Below are positions 7,376 through 15,477 of a stretch of 50,424 nucleotides of DNA, piece by piece. Within the stretch, counting starts at the first letter, position 1. The number at the start of each line of letters is the position of its first letter. The notes under the pieces were generated by a model, which was not told the DNA's origin, did not search any database, and worked only from the letters and a program-made list of their open reading frames with translations. The translations under genes were made by a program, and so were the position numbers. Origin of the DNA: Anaerolineales bacterium (GTDB lineage: Bacteria; Chloroflexota; Anaerolineae; Anaerolineales; DRMV01); assembly GCA_027023425.1 (NCBI GenBank), contig JALVVL010000015.1, positions 1-50,424 on the forward strand. Direction: 5' to 3'.

Positions 7376-8767
7376 TTACTCTTGCCGCAACCGCGGGTTG
7401 AAGATACGGTCTAACGCAAAGCCCAGAAGGGCAAAGCCTAAGCCGGTAACCATCAACAACACCGAAGGCTCAAGAATCCAGTAATACAACCCTTTGTAAA
7501 GGGCGGCGTTTGACTGCGCGTCTTGGATGATTTTGCCCCAAGTTGGCAAGACAGGGTCGCCGATGCCGAGCACCGCAAGCGAGGCTTCCAGAAACACAAA
7601 ACTGGGCACGGCGCTGATGAAGCCCGGGATCAGCATGGGCAGGATGCGCGGTATCAAGTAGAGGAAAATTATGCGCGTATCGCCCGCACCGTAAGCCTGA
7701 GCCGCTTCAATGTAGGGGGATTCGCGCAGTTGCAAGAACATGGCGCGGTACGATTTAATGCCCGCGCCGAAAATGCTTAACGCTATCGTCACGAGCATTA
7801 TCATCCACAAACTACGCGACACAAAAATGCCCACCATGATCAAAATTGGCAGGAAAGGCAAAACCATGTTGATTTCGGTAATGCGCTGGATGAGGTCGTC
7901 AACGATGCCGCCATACCAAACGCCCACTGCCGCGATAATCATGGTGGCAATGCCAATTACTAAAGCGGAAATCAAACCAAAAGCCAGTGCAACCGGAGCA
8001 CCCCACAAAAGCCCTACCATCAAATCCCGCCGCAGATGATCGGTGCCCGCGAGGCCATAAACGCCGCCGTATGCGATATACTCGGCATTCACGTCCGAAT
8101 CCGGCTCAAAGGTCAAGAACTTCAATTTAATCGTGTACTTGCCCTTTAGCGGGCGGGCTACTTTTTCCACGGCAACGTTAGGGTCCTTGGGCAGAGAATC
8201 GGGGTCAAGAAGTAAAGCAATCTGCGCCGGAATTCCCTCCCGCTCAAATATGCGCTGAATGCGACTCCTCAACTTCTTATCTTGGTTGAGCCAGAAACTG
8301 AACCCGTTTGTAACGGCAAAGTTACCCAGCCTTATTTTGCGCCCATCAGGCGTTATCCATTCCCCAGTGACAAACGGCGGTTTCGCCTTGTAGGTAGGGT
8401 AGAAATAAATCACCATATCATGGGGGAATTCATCCGCCGTATAGTTGAAGTGAAAAGTAAGTTCTATCTGCTTGCCCTTGCCAAGGGGCTTTTCCTTACG
8501 CTGAGCAACGCCCTGTTTGCGCGAATCCAAATCTATAGTTTCCGGCAACTTCTTATCACGAAAGTAGTTGACCCATTTTGGAGGGGCATTTTTAGGGTTG
8601 CGATACCAAATGTTGCCACTTCCGCGCCAAAGGTCTATTGCCCTATGGTAAGGAATAGCAATAACCGCGTATGTAGCCAGCACGACTAACCCAAAAATTA
8701 TGAGCAACCCCACAATGGCCGAAGGGTAGTATCTGACCTCGCGGAAAAAAGACTTCAGAAAACCCAT
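7376..8767 (-). CDS. ABC transporter permease (DppC family) with a long extracytoplasmic insert, operon 1
   Basis: At 463 residues this is much longer than a usual DppC (about 280-300). A membrane helix at about 15-38 is followed by a ~200-residue, beta-strand-rich region (about 45-240) outside the membrane, then the canonical core: GTDHLRRDL near 243, five more helices, and the EAAQAYGAGD ATPase-coupling loop near 357. The insert (containing FHFNYTADEFPHDM) is not a domain I can name; it could contact the very large binding protein of this operon. Spacing to the upstream permease is 28 nt. Family certain, role of the insert unknown. Confidence 0.85.
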   Translation of the reverse strand: MGFLKSFFREVRYYPSAIVGLLIIFGLVVLATYAVIAIPYHRAIDLWRGSGNIWYRNPKNAPPKWVNYFRDKKLPETIDLDSRKQGVAQRKEKPLGKGKQIELTFHFNYTADEFPHDMVIYFYPTYKAKPPFVTGEWITPDGRKIRLGNFAVTNGFSFWLNQDKKLRSRIQRIFEREGIPAQIALLLDPDSLPKDPNVAVEKVARPLKGKYTIKLKFLTFEPDSDVNAEYIAYGGVYGLAGTDHLRRDLMVGLLWGAPVALAFGLISALVIGIATMIIAAVGVWYGGIVDDLIQRITEINMVLPFLPILIMVGIFVSRSLWMIMLVTIALSIFGAGIKSYRAMFLQLRESPYIEAAQAYGAGDTRIIFLYLIPRILPMLIPGFISAVPSFVFLEASLAVLGIGDPVLPTWGKIIQDAQSNAALYKGLYYWILEPSVLLMVTGLGFALLGFALDRIFNPRLRQE

Positions 8768-8795
8768 AATTCACCTCACAACGGCTTTGGGAGTG

Positions 8796-9860
8796 CTAAT
8801 GCTGTCCTCCACCAACCCGGACACGCGGATCCAAGAAAGCGTAAATTATATCCAACGAGAAAACCGAGATGGCTAACAAATAAGCGTAAATGATGGTATT
8901 ACCCACAATGACCGGCACGTCCTTCAAACCAATAGCCTGATAGTAAAGGCGGCCATTGCCGGGCCAGTTGAAGACCGTTTCAAAGATGATCGCGCCCATC
9001 CACAGGGTAATAACGCTCAACAGGAAGTTAGTGACTATGGTGGGGAGGGTAGGGCGCAAGATGTAACGGCGCTCCAGCATTCTGTCGGGCAAACCTTTGG
9101 CGCGGGCCAAGTCCACGTAGTCCTCACTGGAGTAGATGAGGAAAAAGGTACGGTTACCGTAAACACCAATAAAGTGGGAACTCAAAAGCATAGCCGCCAA
9201 AGGCAAAACCATATGCTTAGCCACGTTCAAAGCATAAAGCCACGCCGTTGGCGGCTTTGGAGCATCCACCATTCCGCCAAAGGGCAACACTCCGAGCCAA
9301 GCGGCAAATATGAGGATCAAGAAAATACCGTAAAACCATGCCGGGGCTGCTGATAGTGGCGCGGAAGCGACATATAATTTATCTATAAAACTGCCGTAGC
9401 GGCGCGATAGAGCCAAGCCCACGAAGAGGTTTAGGAAAAAGATAATAAAAAATGAGGTGCCCATCAACAACAAAGTGGCGGGCAAGCGCTCTAAAATAAT
9501 GGCTTTGACTTGGCGCGATCCTGAATCACTGACCATGTATTGAGCGCGCCCCAGATTGAGCGTCATCGCGTCTTTAAGGAAATAGAGGCTACGGATAAAG
9601 AAGGGCTTGTCTAAACCAAGGCGCTCTTCTTCAAGCCTGATTTTAGTCTCTATCATCTCTTTCTTTTGCTCTATTGGCACATCGCGCAGGCTCGGATCGC
9701 GCATTATCTTCATGCCAATCTCTTCACGAAGCTGCGCCATCCTCAATTTATCCACGTATCCCCCCATGTTAGCCACAAGAATAGTGATGTAAACTCCGAT
9801 GACCGTGGTTATAAAAAGCAAAACCACTTTAACTGCTAAATAACGCGCAAAACGACTCAT
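8796..9860 (-). CDS. ABC transporter permease (DppB family), operon 1
   Basis: A 354-residue membrane permease of the DppB/OppB type. After the first helix there is a charged periplasmic stretch (about 35-85) longer than usual, followed by the family segment LGLDKPFFIRSLYFLKDAM, then five helices. The ATPase-coupling loop is DLARAKGLPDRMLERR near 249-264 and the C-terminus reads IIYAFLDPRVR, both typical. It forms the translocation pore with the DppC-like protein encoded next. AGGAGCC stands just before the ATG. It is separated from the binding-protein gene by a strong hairpin, so its expression may be lower. Confidence 0.88.
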   Translation of the reverse strand: MSRFARYLAVKVVLLFITTVIGVYITILVANMGGYVDKLRMAQLREEIGMKIMRDPSLRDVPIEQKKEMIETKIRLEEERLGLDKPFFIRSLYFLKDAMTLNLGRAQYMVSDSGSRQVKAIILERLPATLLLMGTSFFIIFFLNLFVGLALSRRYGSFIDKLYVASAPLSAAPAWFYGIFLILIFAAWLGVLPFGGMVDAPKPPTAWLYALNVAKHMVLPLAAMLLSSHFIGVYGNRTFFLIYSSEDYVDLARAKGLPDRMLERRYILRPTLPTIVTNFLLSVITLWMGAIIFETVFNWPGNGRLYYQAIGLKDVPVIVGNTIIYAYLLAISVFSLDIIYAFLDPRVRVGGGQH

Positions 9861-9960
9861 AAAAGGCTCCTCGTGAAAACTGACTCGGTGCGAAGTCTAA
9901 AAAACCGTCACCAAAGCGCCCATCACTGAGAGGCTTATAACTTTGAGTAGCCCCGCCACA

Positions 9961-10009
9961 AAAGAGAAAAGAAAAAAGGCTGATGGGGAGCATCCCCCAT
10001 CAGCCTTTT
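9961..10009 (-). terminator. Hairpin with T-run between binding-protein and permease genes
   Basis: A perfect 15-bp stem pairs 9974-9988 with 9995-10009 around a 6-base loop. On the minus strand it is followed by a T-rich run (TTCTTTTCTCTTT). It lies just past the binding-protein stop, so it probably works as a partial terminator or 3' stabiliser giving more binding protein than permease. Confidence 0.8.
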
Positions 10010-10017
10010 AGATCCCG

Positions 10018-12576
10018 TTACGGGGAAACTACCACGAAGTCAAAGTCGGCCACGCCGGGCACAGCAACCGCCTTGGAGACGGCCACCACTTCCAGCTTCA
10101 GAGAGCCGGCCGGGAACTTGGAGGTAACGTCACCCGGAATGGTGATGTTGTAGGTGCCTTCTTTGGCCATCTTGGCCTCACCCTTGGTGAGCAGGTTGCC
10201 GCCCTCGTCAAAGACAAGGTACTCAACCTTGGTGATCTGCTTGGCCGGGTAAGGCTTGTTGTTGAAGGTCACGTAGGCGTCAAAGGAGGCATCCTGACCC
10301 TGAACGACCTGAGCATCGCCGTCAATTTCAGCATTGACCAGCATCGGGGCGCCGAAGCCGGCCCACTTGTCGGCGGAGTCAGGATAGTCGGCGAACTTCT
10401 TCAGCACAGCGGTCTTGTTGGTGGTGTCAACCTGAGTGATGATGAACGGACCGGTGCCAATCCAGAAGTGGCCGTACTTGTCGTAGAACTTAGCCAAGTT
10501 GGCGTAGCGAGCGGCGGCTTCGTCGGGGGTGATGTAGTCCTTCAGCACGTTCGCATACGGAATCGGTTTGTTCTTGATGGCGTCGTCCAGGTATTCCTTC
10601 AAGATCTTCAGGCTCGGGCCGGAAATGAAGCTGGTCTGCTCAACCTTTTCCTTGTCGGCTTTGTCGGCGGAGAAGGCCAGTTTCTTGTCGGCCTCGGCAG
10701 TAGCGGCGATGGAGAGCAGATGCCAAGCCTTGGCATTCTGCGGCCACCAAGTGTTCACCAGATTCTCAGCGTCCAAGGTGCTGGTGCCGTTGTCGTAAGT
10801 TTCAATGACCAGCGGGTCCTTGGAAATGATGCGGACGCCGCGGAAGTGGCTCAAGAAGGACTTCAGGTTGCTGGCCGCGCCTTCGTCGTAAATGGCGCTG
10901 TCTTCCTTACCGCGGTCAAACATCAGGATCATGTTGTAGACAAAGTCGCCGATGGACAGGTTGCTGCCATCCTGCCACTTAATCTTGTCAAACATGCCCT
11001 TCGGGTAGTAGACCACCGTCTTGACTTTGGCGTCTTTGATGCCAGCCTCTTCAGCGGTGATCCACTTCTGGTTCTTGGCATCCCAGTCAACCCAAGCGTC
11101 GCCGGGCACCTCAATTTTATCCACGAACTTGAGGGTGACCCAATCCAGGGTCTTGGTCACAGGCGTGCCTTTGACCACGTCAACCTCGGCTTTTTCAATC
11201 CGCTCGGGGCGGGCCAATCCGGTGTACGGGTCAAGGAACACACCCTTATCGTTGGTAGCCGCCTGTACGGCCATGTCGTAGGCCCAGTTGCTACCATCAA
11301 TCGGGTTCCACGGATCAATGTAGAGGCTCTTCTGAGCAAACTTCACGGTGCCGCCGACCTTACCTTCCCAGCGAATGGTGTAAGGCCACAGGTCGGAACC
11401 GCCGATGCCGGAAGCAAGGTCATAAGCGACTTTCAGGCCCTTGCGGTAGGGCTGGAAGCCCGGCAAGGAAACCACGAACATGTGGGTGTTCCAAGCGGTG
11501 AAGAACTCAGCCGCTTTGCGCATCAACTCAGTGCGCTCGTCAATGGTCTTGAAGTCGCCATTCCAAAGTTTCTCGGCAACCTCAAAGGCATCCTTCGGCG
11601 GGTTGTAGGCCTGCCACAGAGGCACGTTCAAGCCCAGTTTGGTGTAGAAGAACGCCCAGACCCAAGACTCGTCGCGCGAGAGGCCCTCAGAGCCCCAACC
11701 GCCGATGTAGAGGTTCCACTGCCCTTCGGTAGGATCGCTACCGAACACGATGGGGCTGGCCTCGTCACGGGTCTTGTACATGCGGTCAACGGTGAAACCG
11801 GCCTTTTCCAGGTTGTTGGAGAAGTAATCGCCGATCTCCTTATTCTTCCACAGGTCGGTGCGGATGATGAAGTGGATCACAACGGGCTTGCCGTCTTTCA
11901 CCCACTTGCCATCATCGCCCTTGGTAGCGCCGTCGGCCTGCATGGCGTCAGCAATGGCTTTGATACCCTTGTCCAAGTTGTACTTGTACTTGGCTTCCAG
12001 CGCCTTCATGGTGTCAATGATGTTCACATAGTCAGGCAAGTTGGGCGAAAGTGCCGTGTATTGCGGGTAAGCCAAGCCGCCCTGGATTTCCTTCGCCACG
12101 TATTCGCGGTTCAGCAGCCAGTGAAGGGCTTCGCGAATCTTCGGGTCGGTGAAGGGGTTCCAGCCTTCCTTGAACTTGGTGGGGTTGACGTGGATATCCA
12201 CCGTCTTGCCGGTGACCGCGACAGCCGCCTCAAGGTTCGGGTCATTCTTTACCTCTTTGAAGGTGTCGGGGTCAACCAGCGTATCGGCGTAAACATCCAC
12301 ATCGCCAGCCTTCAAGCGGGCAACCGCCTGATCCTGGCTGAAGGTGGAAACCACCACCTCATCCACCCAAGCGCCCTTAGGCACCGGGATCGGGGTAGCA
12401 GTGGGCACCGGCGTGGCCGTAGGGGCCTTGGTCGGCGCCTTGGTGGGGGCCTTCGTAGGCGCCTGCGTCTTGGCAGGAGCCTGCGTAGGGGTGGGTGTAG
12501 CCGCACCGCAGGCCGTCAAAACCATTGAGGCCGCAATCAGCACGGCAAACACCGTAAACCAAAAACGCTTACTCAT
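10018..12576 (-). CDS. ABC transporter substrate-binding lipoprotein (family 5), unusually long, operon 1
   Basis: An 852-residue extracytoplasmic binding protein. The signal peptide ends in lipobox LTAC with Cys23 as the lipidated residue, followed by a flexible linker of repeated TKAP units. The body contains family-5 features such as REALHWLLNREYVAKEI and PWNPIDGSNWAYD, interrupted and extended compared with the usual 500-600 residues. The last ~100 residues (from VNAEIDGDAQVVQGQDASF) look like an added beta-sandwich domain. AAGGAGGAG precedes the ATG. First gene of the operon, behind a good sigma-70-type promoter. The long reading frame on the opposite strand is an antisense artefact of codon bias. 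Confidence 0.88.
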   Translation of the reverse strand: MSKRFWFTVFAVLIAASMVLTACGAATPTPTQAPAKTQAPTKAPTKAPTKAPTATPVPTATPIPVPKGAWVDEVVVSTFSQDQAVARLKAGDVDVYADTLVDPDTFKEVKNDPNLEAAVAVTGKTVDIHVNPTKFKEGWNPFTDPKIREALHWLLNREYVAKEIQGGLAYPQYTALSPNLPDYVNIIDTMKALEAKYKYNLDKGIKAIADAMQADGATKGDDGKWVKDGKPVVIHFIIRTDLWKNKEIGDYFSNNLEKAGFTVDRMYKTRDEASPIVFGSDPTEGQWNLYIGGWGSEGLSRDESWVWAFFYTKLGLNVPLWQAYNPPKDAFEVAEKLWNGDFKTIDERTELMRKAAEFFTAWNTHMFVVSLPGFQPYRKGLKVAYDLASGIGGSDLWPYTIRWEGKVGGTVKFAQKSLYIDPWNPIDGSNWAYDMAVQAATNDKGVFLDPYTGLARPERIEKAEVDVVKGTPVTKTLDWVTLKFVDKIEVPGDAWVDWDAKNQKWITAEEAGIKDAKVKTVVYYPKGMFDKIKWQDGSNLSIGDFVYNMILMFDRGKEDSAIYDEGAASNLKSFLSHFRGVRIISKDPLVIETYDNGTSTLDAENLVNTWWPQNAKAWHLLSIAATAEADKKLAFSADKADKEKVEQTSFISGPSLKILKEYLDDAIKNKPIPYANVLKDYITPDEAAARYANLAKFYDKYGHFWIGTGPFIITQVDTTNKTAVLKKFADYPDSADKWAGFGAPMLVNAEIDGDAQVVQGQDASFDAYVTFNNKPYPAKQITKVEYLVFDEGGNLLTKGEAKMAKEGTYNITIPGDVTSKFPAGSLKLEVVAVSKAVAVPGVADFDFVVVSP

Positions 12577-12667
12577 GTTTCTCCTCCTTTAGAAGGATAG
12601 TTTGGGGGATAGAACGAACCTTACAACTTGATACGTGGAACTTTGCCTTTTCTTTAGAAGGAAACAT
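12569..12667 (-). other. Possible 32-residue upstream reading frame in the operon 1 leader
   Basis: The transcript leader holds an ATG at 12665-12667 close behind an AAAGGAGG sequence. The frame runs 32 codons (MFPSKEKAKFHV...) and stops at a TAA inside the first codons of the binding-protein gene. The overlap would allow translational coupling. The purine-rich site is only about two bases from the ATG, which is too close for good initiation, so this may be chance. Confidence 0.25.
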
Positions 12668-12694
12668 CACCTCCTTTCAAGTCAAGGCTTGTAA

Positions 12695-12723
12695 AAAATA
12701 GCATAACAACAGCGAACGGTCAA
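12695..12723 (-). promoter_or_regulatory. Sigma-70-type promoter of ABC operon 1
   Basis: On the minus strand TTGACC (12718-12723) is separated by 17 bp from TATTTT (12695-12700). Transcription would begin near 12688, leaving a leader of about 110 nt before the binding-protein ATG. Confidence 0.65.
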
Positions 12724-12790
12724 GGTTATCCTTGTAAGGGGGCAGAAGCCACATTATTATGTCAATAATTCGGCCGTTGTTTATCTACCT

Positions 12791-12927
12791 TAGGACTTAC
12801 GCAGTTTCTGGTAGAAGCGCGCGTTTTCATGGTCATGGCGAGCCACCATAGGCGGCGAAGCCTTCCTCCAGACAGTGGGGGAGACCGCCTCGCGACAGCA
12901 TGAAGCAGCAGAACTGCGTAACTCCTA
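12791..12927. mobile_element. ~137-bp inverted-repeat element, copy 1
   Basis: The ends AGGACTTACGCAGTT (12792-12806) and AACTGCGTAACTCCT (12912-12926) are near-perfect inverted repeats. The interior, containing TCATGGCGAGCC and GGCGGCGAAGCC, matches the reverse complement of 43271-43409. There is no reading frame of transposase size. It lies between the operon 1 promoter and the end of the M23 peptidase gene. Confidence 0.75.
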
Positions 12928-12935
12928 TACCTGAT

Positions 12936-13952
12936 TCACGGCAACACAGTCCACGGGTTGACAAAGCCACCTTTGTAACGCACTTCAAAGTGCAAGTGCG
13001 GACCGGTTGAATTGCCGGTAGAGCCGCCCAAGCCTATAAGTTGGCCTTGGAAGACGCTCTGTCCGCAGTGCACGTTGACCTGACTCAAGTGTGCGTAAAG
13101 GGTCTGGTAACCGTTGCCGTGGTCAATCATTATCATGTTGCCGTAGCCCACGGTTGACCAACCAGCAAACACCACCACGCCAGAATCGGCCGCGTATATC
13201 GGCCCGCCAATCCATGTGCCGAGGTCAACGGCCAAGTGGCTCGGGCCGTAGTTGTTCCCGACAAGGCGGTGCATAGGTGTAGGCCACACAAAAGTGCCCG
13301 TGCCCAAGGCGCCGGTGTAGCCCCCCGGACAGGCTCCCGGCCCAAGGTAACCAAGCGAAACACCCGCTTTGCCGCGCGGTATCGTCGGCACGATCCACTG
13401 ATGGAACGGCCGCCGCCCGCCCGGCACCATCACCCAAGTCCCCGGCTTCACTTTGGGGTTGAGCGGGTCAATGTGGTTTCCTTCAAATTTGATTATTGCG
13501 TCCGCCGTGGTGTGGAATTTGCGGGCAACGCTCTCAAAAGTATCGCCCTCTTTCCATTTGTAGTACACTCCATTCACCGGCGGAATATTCAAGGTTAGTC
13601 CCGGCTTTAGCAAATCGGGGTTATCGTGCAGAACGGCATAATTAGCCCATAAAAGCGTCTCAGGGGTAATGCCAAAACGGCGGGCGATGCCAAACAACGA
13701 ATCACCTTGTTGGACTTTGTACTTTATCACATCAACCCGCGAGCGGGCGGGGATGATTGTGTGGAGCACAAGGTCGCGCGAAACCCCCTCGGCCGTTTGA
13801 GTGGGGCGAATATACGGCGGCATCACCACCGGCACTTCCTTGCCGCCAAAAGCGGGCTCAGCCGCGCTCACCGGCGCGCCGCTCATCGCTACGAGCATCC
13901 CCACCACAGCAATCAAGCCGAGCAGGGCCATAAGCCAAACTTTACGGAACAT
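12936..13952 (-). CDS. Secreted LysM / M23 peptidoglycan metallopeptidase
   Basis: A 338-residue exported protein. A signal peptide of about 31 residues ends near VSA-AEP. Two LysM-type domains follow (about 77-123, beginning KYKVQQGDSLFGIARRFG, and 130-176, beginning KWKEGDTFESVARKF), which bind cell-wall glycan. The C-terminal M23 domain (about 215-338) has the zinc motifs HLAVD and HLHFE. It should cleave or bind peptidoglycan cross-links during wall growth. Its ATG lies 2 nt after the rho stop codon, so it is almost surely cotranscribed with rho. Both zinc motifs are intact, so it is probably catalytic and not a degenerate EnvC-type activator. Confidence 0.88.
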   Translation of the reverse strand: MFRKVWLMALLGLIAVVGMLVAMSGAPVSAAEPAFGGKEVPVVMPPYIRPTQTAEGVSRDLVLHTIIPARSRVDVIKYKVQQGDSLFGIARRFGITPETLLWANYAVLHDNPDLLKPGLTLNIPPVNGVYYKWKEGDTFESVARKFHTTADAIIKFEGNHIDPLNPKVKPGTWVMVPGGRRPFHQWIVPTIPRGKAGVSLGYLGPGACPGGYTGALGTGTFVWPTPMHRLVGNNYGPSHLAVDLGTWIGGPIYAADSGVVVFAGWSTVGYGNMIMIDHGNGYQTLYAHLSQVNVHCGQSVFQGQLIGLGGSTGNSTGPHLHFEVRYKGGFVNPWTVLP

Positions 13953-13954
13953 GG

Positions 13955-15235
13955 CTACAGATCCTCCTTGTTGAGCGTTTCAAGGAACTCCATGTTGTTG
14001 CGCGTCTTGCGCAAACGGTTCAAAATAGCCTCCGTAGCCATTGAAATATCCATACCTGCCCCGTGCGGGGGCGGGGTTATCATCTGCTGGAACATGCGGC
14101 GCATCAGCCAGACGCGCTGGGTGATGTCGGGCCCCAAAAGGAGTTCCTCGCGGCGCGTTCCCGAGCGCTCAATGTCAATAGCGGGGAAGATTCGCCGCTC
14201 TTGAAGCCGCCGCGAAAGGTGCAATTCCATGTTACCGGTTCCCTTGAATTCCTCATAAACCACATCGTCCATGCGGGAACCGGTATCCACCAAACAGGTG
14301 GCGATGATTGTAAGAGAGCCGCCGTTTTCAATGTTGCGCGCCGCGCCGAAAAATTGCTTGGGCGGGTACAATGCCGATGGGTCAATGCCGCCCGAAAGCG
14401 TGCGGCCAGAGGGCGTTACAACTAAATTATAAGCCCTTGCGAGCCGCGTGATGGAATCTAATAAGATTACCACATCTTGCCCAATTTCCACCAGCCTTTT
14501 AGCGCGCTCTAAGGCAATTTCGGCAACGCGCACATGGGCGGTTACCGGCTCATCAAAAGTAGCCGAAATGACTTCCGCGTCCACCGACCGGTCCATGTCG
14601 GTGACTTCTTCGGGGCGCTCGCCGATGAGCGCCACAATCAGGTGCACGTCGGGGTATTTGGTGGAAATCGCGTTGGCAATTTGCTTCAGGATGGTGGTCT
14701 TGCCCGCCTTGGGCGGGGAGACTATGAGGCCGCGCTGGCCTCTGCCTATCGGAGCGACCAAGTTTATCAGCCGAGTTGCCAGCGTGTAGCGGTCGGTTTC
14801 CAAATCAAACCGCTCATCAGGGTAAATCGGCACAAGTTCTTCAAAGCGCGGGCGGTTGATGGCCTCTTCGGGCGGGAGGCCGTTTATGCTCTCAATTCGG
14901 CTCAAGCCGTAATAGCGGCTTGAATCGCGCGGCGGCCGCACATAGCCAATGATTAGATCGCCATTTCGGAGGTTATAGCGCCTAATCTGCGTAGGCGAAA
15001 CGTAAACATCATCGGGGCCGGGGCGGTAGTGCTGAACGCGCAAAAACCCCACGCCCTCGTTCATAATTTCCAATATGCCACCGCGCACCTCAAGCCCTTG
15101 CGCTTCGGCCTCGGCGCGCCTGATGGCGACAAGCAACTCTTCCTTTTTCATTTTCCAGACGCGCGGAATACCCATCTCGCGCGCCTTTTGGCGCAAATCG
15201 GCCAAAGAATGTTTTTGCAGTTCAAGTAGTTCCAT
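13955..15235 (-). CDS. rho: Transcription termination factor Rho
   Basis: A 426-residue RNA-dependent ATPase that as a hexamer terminates transcription. It has the N-terminal helical Rho domain (1-45, SLADLRQKAREMG), the cold-shock-like RNA-binding domain (about 50-125, GVGFLRV and DVYVSPTQIRRYNLRNGD), and the ATPase core with Walker A PPKAGKTT near 174-181, Walker B VVILLDSITRLARAYN, and the secondary RNA-binding loop near the Q/R-loop region. Length is typical. The start is supported by an upstream AGGAA and a strong promoter about 80 bp upstream. M23 peptidase follows immediately. Confidence 0.97.
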   Translation of the reverse strand: MELLELQKHSLADLRQKAREMGIPRVWKMKKEELLVAIRRAEAEAQGLEVRGGILEIMNEGVGFLRVQHYRPGPDDVYVSPTQIRRYNLRNGDLIIGYVRPPRDSSRYYGLSRIESINGLPPEEAINRPRFEELVPIYPDERFDLETDRYTLATRLINLVAPIGRGQRGLIVSPPKAGKTTILKQIANAISTKYPDVHLIVALIGERPEEVTDMDRSVDAEVISATFDEPVTAHVRVAEIALERAKRLVEIGQDVVILLDSITRLARAYNLVVTPSGRTLSGGIDPSALYPPKQFFGAARNIENGGSLTIIATCLVDTGSRMDDVVYEEFKGTGNMELHLSRRLQERRIFPAIDIERSGTRREELLLGPDITQRVWLMRRMFQQMITPPPHGAGMDISMATEAILNRLRKTRNNMEFLETLNKEDL

Positions 15236-15316
15236 TTACTTTTTCATTCCTAAGAAGGGCTAAATTTGGTTTATGATCCCCAATACAAATGCCTTGGCTA
15301 CTATTGGCCTATTGGC

Positions 15317-15345
15317 ATTATAGCACGCTGTTCACGGCTTTGCAA
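15317..15345 (-). promoter_or_regulatory. Sigma-70-type promoter of rho
   Basis: On the minus strand TTGCAA (15340-15345), 17 bp spacer, TGC-TATAAT (-10 at 15317-15322) with the extended TG. The leader before the rho ATG would be about 75 nt. It is back-to-back with the promoter at 15365. Confidence 0.75.
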
Positions 15346-15364
15346 GCCGCGCGCCCTGAGCGAA

Positions 15365-15393
15365 TTGACACCCAGCCGAAACAACAGTAAAAT
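15365..15393 (+). promoter_or_regulatory. Sigma-70-type promoter of ABC operon 2
   Basis: TTGACA (15365-15370), exactly 17 bp, TAAAAT (15388-15393). Start of transcription near 15400, with a leader of about 78 nt that contains a small hairpin (AAGAGCC/GGCTCTT, near 15407-15424). Confidence 0.75.
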
Positions 15394-15477
15394 TCCAATG
15401 CCGCTAAAAGAGCCAAAGGCTCTTGAGCGGCGCGTTCCATCTTATTCGCCCTTAGTTTCTGAAAAGGAGGAGGCAGT

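Noticed and set aside
10468-12528. A 686-codon open frame on the plus strand
   Set aside because: It lies exactly opposite the binding-protein gene of operon 1. Its product shows no domain and has the Val/Gly/His/Gln-rich composition usual for antisense frames of GC-rich genes.
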